Below, piece by piece: positions 1 through 6,819 of a stretch of DNA of 9,301 bases. The stretch's first letter is position 1. Each line of letters begins with the position of its first letter. Location: assembly GCA_949127705.1 (NCBI GenBank), contig CASBQJ010000158.1, positions 1 to 9,301 on the forward strand, given 5' to 3'. The notes beneath the pieces were generated by a model. The model ran no database searches and was not told where the DNA came from. It saw nothing but the letters and a program-made list of their open reading frames with translations. Origin of the DNA: Synechococcales cyanobacterium PMM_0085 (GTDB lineage: Bacteria > Cyanobacteriota > Cyanobacteriia > Elainellales > Elainellaceae). The position numbers and the translations under genes were made by a program.

Positions 1-103
1 GTTTTAGTCGTCTCTTTAGAGTGTGCTGTCAAGACATGATCCTACCAGAGTTGACAAGCAACCCCACCGTCTGCCAGAGATGTCGGTTGAAAAACACTCA
101 TGG

Positions 104-772
104 CTAAAGAAAAAATCCAACTTGAGGTGGCGATTCGTACTGGGTTGGCAAATTTATCGCACCGGTAGGCGGGTCTGGCAAGATTAGGGCAATTAGACTG
201 TTGACCAAGCGCTCCTTTTCCAATGGAATAATCACATTGCCATAGAGCAGCTCGTTGGACAGCAAGAATGACACCAGCGCTCCCCAGAAAATACGGGCTG
301 TCGCTTCTGGATCGGCAATATTGAGCGTAGCGTGGGCGCGAAAGTAATTGCTCAGTTCGACTTGACCCCGCTGGATCACCGTTCGGGTATAAAGCTGTGC
401 CAGTTCAGGAAAGCGAACCGATTCGGCAATCACCAGCCGAAACAGCGCCAAATATTCTGGATCGGTCATCTTTTGCAAATACATCTCGGCGAGGCGACGG
501 AGCACTAGGGCGGGTTCGCCCTGCAAAAAACGCTCGATATCCATGCCCATGTCTGTCTGAAACCGCTCAATGGTGACGCGTTCAATCAGGGCGGTAAACA
601 ACCCTTCTTTATCCCGAAAGTGGCTGTAGATGGTCTGCTTCGAGACTCCAGCGGCAGCGGCAGCCCGATCCATACTGGTGCCTGCATAGCCGTGGGATAG
701 AAAAATCTGCATCGCCCCCGCCAAAATTTGTTCTCGCTTGTCACTGCTGCCTGAAGACGTCTCGGTTAGCAC
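104..772 (-). CDS. TetR/AcrR-family transcriptional repressor
   Basis: This is a 222-aa DNA-binding repressor, the usual length for the family. The N-terminal domain (residues about 12-63) has the TetR signature: KREQIL, then a helix-turn-helix at about 33-52 ending in AGVSKQTIYSHF, then KEGLFTALI. The rest is a mostly helical ligand-binding and dimerisation domain, most like the AefR/AcrR C-terminal type; I cannot name the ligand. The start is GTG at 772, because no other start lies between it and the upstream in-frame stop. A weak AGGA lies about 12 nt upstream. Family knowledge says such proteins dimerise on palindromes and are released by a small molecule, often controlling efflux. A 15-bp perfect palindrome 65 bp upstream fits autoregulation. 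No efflux or enzyme gene is adjacent in the window; trmL, some 490 bp away in the opposite direction, is an unlikely target. A regulated partner may lie beyond position 1. Confidence 0.93.
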   Translation of the reverse strand: MLTETSSGSSDKREQILAGAMQIFLSHGYAGTSMDRAAAAAGVSKQTIYSHFRDKEGLFTALIERVTIERFQTDMGMDIERFLQGEPALVLRRLAEMYLQKMTDPEYLALFRLVIAESVRFPELAQLYTRTVIQRGQVELSNYFRAHATLNIADPEATARIFWGALVSFLLSNELLYGNVIIPLEKERLVNSLIALILPDPPTGAINLPTQYESPPQVGFFL

Positions 773-836
773 TTTTTCGGTAGATCCTGAATTGTAATCA
801 CGTCTTATTCAAAGCGGCGGTTGACCCTGATCTCAA

Positions 837-880
837 ACTAGACTGTCTAGTCTAAACTGGCTGACTTTACTTTAGACTGT
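837..880. promoter_or_regulatory. Probable TetR operator (palindrome array)
   Basis: Positions 837-851 read ACTAGAC-T-GTCTAGT, a perfect 15-bp palindrome. The core TAGACTGT (839-846) recurs as a direct copy at 873-880. AGTCTAAA (849-856) and TTTAGACT (871-878) form a second perfect inverted repeat. This size and symmetry are typical of TetR-family operators, and it lies 65 bp upstream of the repressor start. Autorepression, possibly with cooperative binding of two dimers, is inferred and not shown. Confidence 0.6.
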
Positions 881-1260
881 GTCGGTTCATTGGGGGTTCC
901 ATGGCGATCGCGACCAGATTACCTCTAAAAATTCGTCTCAATGGCTTAATTTTTTCTTCACATTCTCATCCATCAGAAATAACTATAGCAACCTATCTTG
1001 ATCGGCTAGGGCGAGACGCCTTCAACTGCTATGCAGAATTTTCTTTTCGGGTAACCCTTGTCATGGCAGGGGATTAAGCAGGTTATGGCCGAGGAAAGGC
1101 ATCCCCAAGCTATCGGTGTTAAAAACCAGTTAGGATAGCTATCACTATAGAAATCATCGAAGTAGAGATCATCGAAAACAACAGATATAGCTAGCTATTG
1201 AGAGATCTGCCTAGCTAGCTGGCTATTGAGATTATTTAGATCTGCCCAAAATTTGCTTGT
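881..1260. other. Intergenic region before trmL, no gene seen
   Basis: I see no credible gene on either strand. One HIP1 octamer lies at 904-911. Close to trmL there is an imperfect direct repeat: GCTATTGAGA at 1194-1203 and again at 1222-1231, each followed by AGATCTGCC (1203-1211 and 1238-1246), with an 8-nt difference in spacing. ATCATCGAA is also repeated (about 1153 and 1169). These may contain the trmL promoter, but no convincing -35/-10 pair stands out. Confidence 0.5.
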
Positions 1261-1725
1261 ATGCCCCAAATTGTTTTAGTTAATCCCCAAATTCCGCCCA
1301 ATACAGGCAATATTGCTCGAACTTGTGCCGCTACCGGGACAGAACTTCATTTGGTGGGGCCATTGGGGTTTGAAATTAGCGATCGCTATCTCAAGCGGGC
1401 AGGCTTAGATTATTGGGAACACGTTAACCTCCGCGTTCATGACACCTTAGAAGATTTTCGGATCTATCATCAGCAGCGCCATGGGCGCTGGCTCGGTTTT
1501 AGCACTTCAGGGTTATGCAGTTATACTAAAGTCCAATTTAAGGAAGATGATTGGCTGCTGCTGGGCTGTGAGACAACGGGGCTTTCGCCTGAAGTGCTCG
1601 CAGCCTGCGACCTCGTTGTCAGAATTCCCATGAGCCAAACTGGCGTTCGCAGCTTAAACCTGTCTGTGAGCGCCGCGATAGGACTATTTGAAGCACGCCG
1701 TCAGTTGGGCTATCTAGAGGATTAG
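1261..1725 (+). CDS. trmL: tRNA (cytidine/uridine(34)-2'-O)-methyltransferase, TrmL type
   Basis: This 154-aa SPOUT-class (SpoU/TrmH) methyltransferase matches the length of E. coli TrmL (YibK). TrmL uses S-adenosylmethionine to methylate the 2'-O of the wobble nucleotide in certain leucine tRNAs, acting in the cytoplasm as a dimer. The three SpoU motifs are visible. Motif 1 is PQIPPNTGNIARTCAATG, with the Asn and Arg that contact the ribose. Motif 2 is LLGCETTGLSPEV, residues about 100-112. Motif 3 is IPMSQTGVRSLNLSVSAAI, residues about 122-140; together with motif 2 it forms the knotted AdoMet pocket. There is no extra RNA-binding domain, as expected for the minimal TrmL form. The start is ATG 1261, at the conserved MPQIVLVNP N-terminus; no Shine-Dalgarno is seen, which is common in cyanobacteria. 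The gene stands alone, and a cytoplasmic housekeeping role is inferred from the family. Confidence 0.95.
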   Translation: MPQIVLVNPQIPPNTGNIARTCAATGTELHLVGPLGFEISDRYLKRAGLDYWEHVNLRVHDTLEDFRIYHQQRHGRWLGFSTSGLCSYTKVQFKEDDWLLLGCETTGLSPEVLAACDLVVRIPMSQTGVRSLNLSVSAAIGLFEARRQLGYLED

Positions 1726-2786
1726 CGAGTCTATCCTGGACTGCCTAGGGGATAGATAAAGGGCAAAAATCCTAGCTTTTCTGCATTCATAACTCTTGAG
1801 TTATCTTCGGCTGGAGACCTGCTGAAACTAAGAGCGTCTGGCAATCTAACCACAATTAGCTAGATCAACTCCATCAGCAAAGCTATAAAGAGCGTTTTGG
1901 GTGGAGGCTACTGCGTCAAGTGTCCTGGCAATTGCTGCACTAGCACCGCTATTTAGGCTGCACTAGCTCACAGCTCAAAAGCTGCCAGATCCCTTGGCAG
2001 GCGAGAACTTCAATCTCCTGTCAAGATGTAGTTTAGGCAACAGAAAGTCTGTCAATGTGACCATTTTTAAGTCAGAAAATAGTAAGTTTAGAGCTTCGCA
2101 GTAACTTGAGATACCAAAACCACAAGGGTCATATAAGAAATTCATATTAAAAATCGGCAGTTTTTGCCGAGGAGATTGCCTTTGTTTCATCCGGTTTTTT
2201 CAAACACCTTCTGCATATACTTACGACACTCCATTGTCATGGCGATCGCCGCCTCATAAATGGCGACTTACCCTCTTCCTGGCTGCCTCGCAAAGCATTC
2301 AGGAAGCTCTATCGTCCAGCATGTGAAATTATCTGTTTTTAAGCCTAGTCAATTATGCTGAGTTAGAGTCACAAGCCTTTCCTGTCAAACATCTTGGCTC
2401 TAGTTATGGTGGTCAAGCTCTTGTTTCAAACACCCTCTAAAACAATTTGTTTGAAGTGAAGATTGAGACCGTGCTGTGTTTTTCATGTGGTGTTTTTGAA
2501 GAAGGTAGTGTAAACTCGTCGGTTGAGTATGTTTGAAGTAGGTTATAGCAACCCTACAGGTTCTTGTAAACGTTGAAAGAGACGGCTTTCTGGCTTGGCT
2601 GATGCATCCTTCAAGGCGAGTGTTGATTTTTCTGAAGACTGGTGTAATGCTTGTCTAAGTTAAAAAACCAAGGTAATGTTACCTAGTCGTCCGGTTCGTC
2701 AGTGATCAATGTCCTGGGTTCAATGTGATTTAAATCATTGACTGGTGATATCGTGATTTACCTAAGACAGTTAAACGCCGCTCAAC
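1726..2786. other. Long gene-poor intergenic region with short repeats
   Basis: About 1.06 kb with no gene I can support. After trmL, CTATCC/GGATAG (1731-1755) could form a hairpin, but no T-tract follows. A 7-2-7 palindrome, ATAACTCTTGAGTTAT, lies at 1789-1804. GCTGCACTAGC is directly repeated at 1934-1944 and 1957-1967. TTTCAAACACC occurs at 2198-2208 and 2424-2434, and the reverse motif TGTTTGAAGT at 2448-2457 and 2530-2539. A hairpin with one bulge covers 2538-2557. AGGTAA-TG-TTACCT is palindromic at 2671-2684, and a near-palindrome centred on GATTTAAATC covers about 2720-2742. The last 350 bp probably hold the promoter and leader of the hydrolase gene; no known riboswitch could be recognised. 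Confidence 0.5.
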
Positions 2787-2792
2787 AGGAGG
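2787..2792 (+). promoter_or_regulatory. Shine-Dalgarno site that sets the TTG start of the M23 gene
   Basis: AGGAGG is a perfect anti-16S complement placed 8 nt before TTG 2801. The longer open frame reaches another TTG at 2738, but that codon has no ribosome site and lies inside a near-palindrome. The 2801 start also puts the mature N-terminus (MRRAFPQTVKP) in the pattern I remember for cyanobacterial homologues. Confidence 0.75.
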
Positions 2793-2800
2793 TTATTTCT

Positions 2801-5197
2801 TTGAGACGAGCATTTCCGCAGACGGTTAAGCCTGTTTCCTGTGATCAATCCGGCTCTGAAGCCGTTCCCGAGCAGCCTAGGCAGTCTTCCCAAGGGACTA
2901 GCCGCAAGGTTCGCACTTCTGCCGCCATGCTTGGATTAGCTCTCTCTATGGGTGCATCCAGCCTGCTTATTCCTCGACATGATGATCAAGCATCGGCTGC
3001 TGAACCACGGTTTGCTGAGTCTGAGCTAAGGGTGGCCTCACCGGAGTTTGAGTCTATTCCGCTCGAACCTGCGGTTGAACTCTCACCTCTTAAGGCAAAG
3101 CCAGCGTCTGTTTGGGTGGGAGAAACCTTTTCTCATCGGGTTAGCCAGGGGCAAACGCTCCGCAGCATTGCCCGCCAATATCGCACTTCTTTGCGATCTC
3201 TCGCCAATGCCAATGGTATTGCGCCCAGCGCCATTGTCCAGATTGGTCAGACTATACAAATTCCTGCGTCACCTGCGGCTTTAAGCGCTTTGAGAGAGTC
3301 TAGATCTGTTGCGTCTCTGCCGCGATTCGATCAGTCATCTTCAGGATCTAACGGGTTTAAGAGTCCTGCATCGGGTTCTTTGAATACCGTTATTTCTGAA
3401 ACGGCACCTCGAGGCTTAAGTCGATTGCGGTTGCAGCGTGAGCAGTTAAGAGACAGTTTGGCTGGGTTGGGATCCGCTCAAGGGTCAAATTATTTAGGCA
3501 ACAGTCCTAGCAAGGCCATTACGCCATTACCCACTTCAGGCTTAAACTCTGAGTCTTCCGCTGATTTTCGATCCCGTTTTGTAGCCGAAACTCCAGGCTT
3601 AGCGCCATCTGAATCAGCAACTACATATCACGTCAAGCCTGGTGACACGTTGGGAGCGATCGCCCGAGCCTATGATGTGCCACAGCGAGTGTTGCAAGCT
3701 GTGAACCAGCTAGCTGACCCCAACGTATTGCGGGTCAGCCAGCCACTGGTAGTGCCAGTTAGCGAAGTCGCCTCTGTTGACACTTATAGTCCTGCTACTG
3801 CCCTCAGTCTTGGTTTAGCAGCTAGCCAGGTGGTCACAGCTTCAGCTAATGTCCCGGCCACTGCTGGGCAAAGTCCAGGAGCCGACCAAACCATCGCCTA
3901 TCGCGTGACGTTTGGCGAAACTCTGGCTCAAATTGCTCAAGAGAACGGTGTTTCTGAAGAAACGTTGGTTCAAACCAACCGCATTGGCAACCCCGACTTT
4001 ATTCGAGTGGGTCAGATCCTCCAGATACCAGACTCGGTATCAGTTACTTCTGTTCCTGCTGTTGCCAGCGCTGGGACAGTTACTCCAGCTGTAGATGAGT
4101 CAGCGCCCTCCACTCGGTCTTTTGAAACTAGCAGCCCAGCCATTTCGGCGCTACCTACATCTGTCTTGGTCAGCACACCCACTGTACCTGCCGACACAGT
4201 GCCTGCATTAGCGGCACCAAGTGCTGTTCAGACTGCGGGTACTGCCATATTCTCCACAGAATTTGTGAGGTTAGATCAGGCGCACGCATCGGTTTCAACC
4301 TACACCAACCCTCCTAGAGTGGTTCAACCGCATCAAGAACCATCCAGCCAGCCAGTTAGTTCGAACCAACGTTCGTTTTCTCACTTGCAGTTGCTGATTG
4401 AAGATGTGGCTTCTATGCGCCGCTATACGGCATCTCGCTCAGTTGAGCGTACTGACGTGAGCAATCGGCCAGCAGTGGTTAATGTTCAGCCCTTAGTCGC
4501 AGCTACTGTGCCCCAAAGTCCTACGATTCCTACCTCTGATGTGCTTCAGAGTTTTGGAGCCGTTGGCGGTTCAAGTCAAGAGTCAGTGTCAGCCCAGCAA
4601 GCGATCGTCGAAGAGCCTGCTGCGGTTCCTGCGGCAGATGCTCAGCTGCCGCAGACGGCTTCACCAGCCGATGCAGCACCTCAGCTGGTTGCGACTGCAT
4701 CTCTGGGGTCTGAAAATTATTCGCCTCTACTAGAACCTCTAGTAGGTCGAATGGTTTCTCCTGAATTGCCAGCTTTGGCTGGGGCTGAGGCTTTCTTGCC
4801 TCAAGGTTCAGCTAACTTCAACGGCTACATCTGGCCTGCTAGAGGTGTTCTAACGTCTGGATATGGTTGGCGCTGGGGTCGTATGCATCGAGGAATTGAC
4901 GTAGCTGCCCCTGTGGGTACACCCGTTGTGGCCGCTGCATCAGGTGTGGTTCAGTATTCAGGCTGGAACTCCGGTGGCTATGGCTACATGGTAGACATCC
5001 GTCACCCGGATGGCAGTATGACCCGATATGGTCATAACAGTCGCCTGCTGGTTCGTGTCGGTCAGGAAGTAGATCAAGGTGAGCAAATTGCTGCAATGGG
5101 CAGCACGGGCTATAGCACTGGCCCGCATGTTCACTTTGAAGTTCATTTACCTAATCAAGGTGCCGTGAACCCAGCTACTTACCTAGCGCGTCGCTAG
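2801..5197 (+). CDS. Secreted LysM x3 - M23 peptidoglycan endopeptidase
   Basis: This 798-aa protein is a cell-wall hydrolase of the LytM/NlpD/M23 family, which cleaves peptide cross-bridges in the periplasm. An N-terminal basic stretch (SRKVRTSAAMLGLALS) and a hydrophobic segment end near ASAAEP, which looks like an export signal. Three LysM peptidoglycan-binding modules follow at about 112-155, 276-319 and 367-410, separated by Ser/Thr/Pro/Ala-rich linkers. A long disordered linker runs from about 411 to 670. The C-terminal M23 domain (about 675-798) has the zinc ligands H696 and D700 in HRGID, H745 in YGHN and H776-x-H778 in HVHFE, so it should be active rather than a degenerate activator like EnvC partners. 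The start is TTG 2801, preceded by AGGAGG; a 21-residue-longer form from TTG 2738 is possible but less likely. The gene stands alone and ends in a strong terminator. A role in septum or cell-wall remodelling is inferred. Confidence 0.93.
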   Translation: MRRAFPQTVKPVSCDQSGSEAVPEQPRQSSQGTSRKVRTSAAMLGLALSMGASSLLIPRHDDQASAAEPRFAESELRVASPEFESIPLEPAVELSPLKAKPASVWVGETFSHRVSQGQTLRSIARQYRTSLRSLANANGIAPSAIVQIGQTIQIPASPAALSALRESRSVASLPRFDQSSSGSNGFKSPASGSLNTVISETAPRGLSRLRLQREQLRDSLAGLGSAQGSNYLGNSPSKAITPLPTSGLNSESSADFRSRFVAETPGLAPSESATTYHVKPGDTLGAIARAYDVPQRVLQAVNQLADPNVLRVSQPLVVPVSEVASVDTYSPATALSLGLAASQVVTASANVPATAGQSPGADQTIAYRVTFGETLAQIAQENGVSEETLVQTNRIGNPDFIRVGQILQIPDSVSVTSVPAVASAGTVTPAVDESAPSTRSFETSSPAISALPTSVLVSTPTVPADTVPALAAPSAVQTAGTAIFSTEFVRLDQAHASVSTYTNPPRVVQPHQEPSSQPVSSNQRSFSHLQLLIEDVASMRRYTASRSVERTDVSNRPAVVNVQPLVAATVPQSPTIPTSDVLQSFGAVGGSSQESVSAQQAIVEEPAAVPAADAQLPQTASPADAAPQLVATASLGSENYSPLLEPLVGRMVSPELPALAGAEAFLPQGSANFNGYIWPARGVLTSGYGWRWGRMHRGIDVAAPVGTPVVAAASGVVQYSGWNSGGYGYMVDIRHPDGSMTRYGHNSRLLVRVGQEVDQGEQIAAMGSTGYSTGPHVHFEVHLPNQGAVNPATYLARR

Positions 5198-5214
5198 ACA
5201 ATTGAAGTAAAAGT

Positions 5215-5260
5215 AAATTGGAACGCTGTTGAAAATAGACAGCTTTCCAATTTATTTTTT
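5215..5260 (+). terminator. Intrinsic terminator of the M23 gene
   Basis: AAATTGGAA (5215-5223) pairs with TTCCAATTT (5245-5253), and GCTGT (5225-5229) with ACAGC (5239-5243). This gives a 14-bp stem with one mismatch and a 9-nt loop. TATTTTTT follows directly. It starts 18 nt after the stop codon. Confidence 0.88.
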
Positions 5261-5354
5261 GTAAGCCATGTCTTGAATTCGTCACTGATATCTTGATGGT
5301 ATTGCAGCATGGTGGGGCGTTGAAAAGCTATCATCTATTGTTCTAAATGTGTTA

Positions 5355-5405
5355 CCTTAATTAAGCTGTTAATTAAGGCCAATCTAAATTAGCAGCTTAA
5401 TTAAG
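5355..5405. repeat. Cluster of three TTAATTAA palindromes upstream of the tRNA
   Basis: TTAATTAA occurs at 5357-5364, 5369-5376 and 5397-5404. The first two form a perfect 10-bp inverted repeat (5355-5364 with 5369-5378) around a 4-nt GCTG loop. Alternatively CTTAATTAAGCTG (5356-5368) pairs over 13 bp with CAGCTTAATTAAG (5393-5405). These pairings exclude each other. The function is unknown; it could be an operator array, a second terminator, or part of the tRNA promoter region. Confidence 0.7.
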
Positions 5406-5431
5406 TCGGCAAAACAGTTGGCTTAACGCTT

Positions 5432-5504
5432 GGCTCAGTAGCTCAGTGGTTAGAGCAGGGGACTCATAAGCCCAAGGTCGCAGGTTCAAATCCCGCCTGA
5501 GCCA
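5432..5504 (+). tRNA. tRNA with CAU anticodon: tRNA-Met, possibly tRNA-Ile2
   Basis: This 73-nt cloverleaf has acceptor stem GGCTCAG (5432-5438) paired with CTGAGCC (5497-5503) and discriminator A5504; CCA is not encoded. The D stem is GCTC/GAGC, the anticodon CAT lies at 5465-5467 in loop CTCATAA, and the T loop is TTCAAAT. It is not an initiator, because G1-C72 is paired. The D arm and GGTCGC variable region closely resemble the E. coli minor tRNA-Ile2 (ileX) as I recall it, so elongator Met and lysidine-modified Ile2 cannot be separated by eye. Two stem positions do not pair: A5462 with G5470 in the anticodon stem, and A5482 with C5494 in the T stem; G5458 faces A5474 as well. The integrase gene lies 126 bp downstream, so the 3' half is the probable attachment site of the element. 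Confidence 0.9.
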
Positions 5505-5528
5505 TATTTTCGGTGTCTAAAATAAGTG

Positions 5529-5570
5529 TAGAACCTTTGGAAAGTAAGGGTTCTAGCTTCTTGTCTTTTT
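5529..5570 (+). terminator. Hairpin after the tRNA: terminator or recombination core
   Basis: TAGAACC (5529-5535) and GGTTCTA (5549-5555) are a perfect 7-bp inverted repeat with a 13-nt loop. A T-rich run ending in TTTTT (5566-5570) follows after about 10 nt. It could end the tRNA transcript. Short inverted repeats are also typical of tyrosine-recombinase core sites, and this one is at the expected junction. I cannot choose between these. Confidence 0.4.
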
Positions 5571-5573
5571 GTA

Positions 5574-5600
5574 AACCATCCTTAACCATCTCTAACCATC
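5574..5600. repeat. Three 10-bp-spaced AACCATC repeats, candidate integrase arm sites
   Basis: AACCATC occurs at 5574-5580, 5584-5590 and 5594-5600, an exact 10-bp period that puts every copy on the same face of the helix. It lies between the tRNA and the integrase stop codon. Integrases with an N-terminal arm-binding domain, as the neighbouring one appears to have, bind such short tandem sites in the attachment-site arms. The assignment is inferred from position, spacing and partner protein. Confidence 0.5.
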
Positions 5601-5630
5601 CCTGATTGACCCAGATTTTTAGGCCAAATT

Positions 5631-6722
5631 CTAGGCGCACGGTGGTTTGGGTCTTTTGGGATTTGCTAAAAGTGCTGCATAGGCGCGCTGGTGGATTTCA
5701 TCGGTGATCCAAGCGTGGTAAATGTCGCAGTGGATGCGGACGGAATGACCCATCTGAACCGCTGCCAAGGATACATCTAAGCCGAACTCGATCGCTCGCA
5801 CTGCCCAGCAATGCCGCAGGTCATAGGGCGAGAATGGAATTTTGTAGCGGGCGAAGGCATGAGTCACCCGGCTACCCAAATCGGAGTTATTGCGCGCGGT
5901 AACGGTGGGTAAAGTGCCCTGTAACTCCCACGTTTCTGCCCACTCTGGATAGAGCGGCCAAACCAGACGCGCTCCGGTTTTGGTATCTTCACCCACTTCT
6001 ATCAGTGGGAAGCGTTCAAAATTTAGGCTGAACACTTCATGAGGCCGTAGACCATAGCAGGCCAGTAGACCATAGGCGCGCTTCCAAGCTGGGTTAGGAA
6101 TGCGCGATCGCCATTCTGCGATCGCCGCGTCTGACGGCAAGCTACGCGGCTGCACCTTAGCGGGTGAGTAATTGCCCCGTAGAGCTGAGAAATTGGCCTC
6201 TAGGGCGGCGAATTTGGCTAGCCGGGTGCAAACATCGACAAATCGCTTACGGGTGCGGGTATCGGGTGTTGTGGTGGCGATCGCCTTGTGCAGCAGCTGC
6301 ACAGTTAGCGGCTCATCGGCTGGCAGGGTGTTAAACACCTTCTGATAGTCATGCCGCCAGGTGGTTTCACTTTGGGCATTGCGGGCGCGCCTGGTGAAGT
6401 AGTCGCGCTCGAACCGTTGCACCCAATCGGCAACCGATAGCGGTTTTGGAGCGGTTTGGTATGGCTCCCATGAGAAGTTACCAGCGTCTAGCAGTGCCCC
6501 GACTGCCTTAGCTTCCACTTCTGCCAGCTTTAGCCCAGCCGGGTTGGCATGGTAGCTGAGCGTCAAGCGCTGCTGATAGGGTTTTGTTTTGGCGCTGTCT
6601 GGTTTGGGTGGAAACATGGCGCGTAGGAGCAGCCGCCCGCCGCGTTGCTCAATGGTAAGGCCAATCTTACCCGCCTTCAATCTGCCGTTAGCCTGTGCTA
6701 GGCGTGTGTCAAAGCTGCTCAT
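5631..6722 (-). CDS. Tyrosine-type site-specific integrase
   Basis: This 363-aa lambda-type integrase recombines the element's attP with a host attB, here most likely the adjacent tRNA gene. Residues about 15-90 (GLTIEQ to FSWEPY) look like the arm-type DNA-binding domain of cyanobacterial integrases. A SAM-like core-binding region (about 95-180) follows, then the catalytic domain. Active-site residues are R226 (YGLRPHEV), K248 (DTKTG), R303 (YDLRHCW), H326 (MGHSV) and nucleophile Y335 (DIYHAW, nine residues after H326). The usual His of the HxxR box is Tyr300. I recall PYDLRH-type boxes in other cyanobacterial integrases, so the enzyme is probably active. The start is ATG 6722 (MSSFDTRLAQANG); an in-frame TTG at 6758 would add a hydrophobic 12-residue extension and is less likely. 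The C-terminal end faces the tRNA, and 96 bp separate the start from the AlpA-like gene. Confidence 0.93.
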   Translation of the reverse strand: MSSFDTRLAQANGRLKAGKIGLTIEQRGGRLLLRAMFPPKPDSAKTKPYQQRLTLSYHANPAGLKLAEVEAKAVGALLDAGNFSWEPYQTAPKPLSVADWVQRFERDYFTRRARNAQSETTWRHDYQKVFNTLPADEPLTVQLLHKAIATTTPDTRTRKRFVDVCTRLAKFAALEANFSALRGNYSPAKVQPRSLPSDAAIAEWRSRIPNPAWKRAYGLLACYGLRPHEVFSLNFERFPLIEVGEDTKTGARLVWPLYPEWAETWELQGTLPTVTARNNSDLGSRVTHAFARYKIPFSPYDLRHCWAVRAIEFGLDVSLAAVQMGHSVRIHCDIYHAWITDEIHQRAYAALLANPKRPKPPCA

Positions 6723-6748
6723 TACTAACAAAAACTCAAAAAATGCAC

Positions 6749-6819
6749 TTAACAGCAACCCCCTACAAATAGGCGGTTTGGCTAATAGAAACTATATGAA
6801 TCAGTTCGTTAACAGCAAC
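6749..6819. repeat. Two direct TTAACAGCAAC repeats upstream of the integrase
   Basis: An identical 11-mer occurs at 6749-6759 and 6809-6819, exactly 60 bp apart (near six helical turns). Both copies lie in the short gap between the integrase and the AlpA-like gene. The outer copy overlaps the -35 box of the inferred integrase promoter and touches the AlpA stop codon. It is a natural candidate binding site for the AlpA-like protein, for repression or as an excisionase site. Confidence 0.6.
6791..6818 (-). promoter_or_regulatory. Candidate integrase promoter
   Basis: On the minus strand, TTGCTG (6818-6813) and TATAGT (6796-6791) are separated by 16 nt. They lie about 70 nt before ATG 6722. The -35 box is part of one of the two TTAACAGCAAC repeats, so a protein bound there would block the promoter. 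This would let the integrase be controlled apart from the upstream operon. It is a consensus match only. Confidence 0.45.

Noticed and set aside
22..56. TTGACA-like boxes on both strands near the window start
   Set aside because: No acceptable -10 at the right distance in either direction.
1731..1780. trmL terminator
   Set aside because: CTATCC/GGATAG and CTAGG/CCTAG pairings exist, but the loops are long and no proper T-tract follows.
1975..2190. 71-aa minus-strand reading frame in the long intergenic region
   Set aside because: No recognisable domain, no ribosome site and an unlikely composition; it overlaps repeats and stands alone.
2400..2737. Possible c-di-AMP (ydaO-type) riboswitch before the cell-wall hydrolase
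   Set aside because: Such riboswitches often precede cell-wall hydrolases, but I could not match the conserved core segments; only an isolated hairpin at 2538-2557 was found.
4839..5146. Minus-strand frames opposite the M23 domain
   Set aside because: The plus strand encodes a conserved zinc peptidase domain here, so these are shadows.
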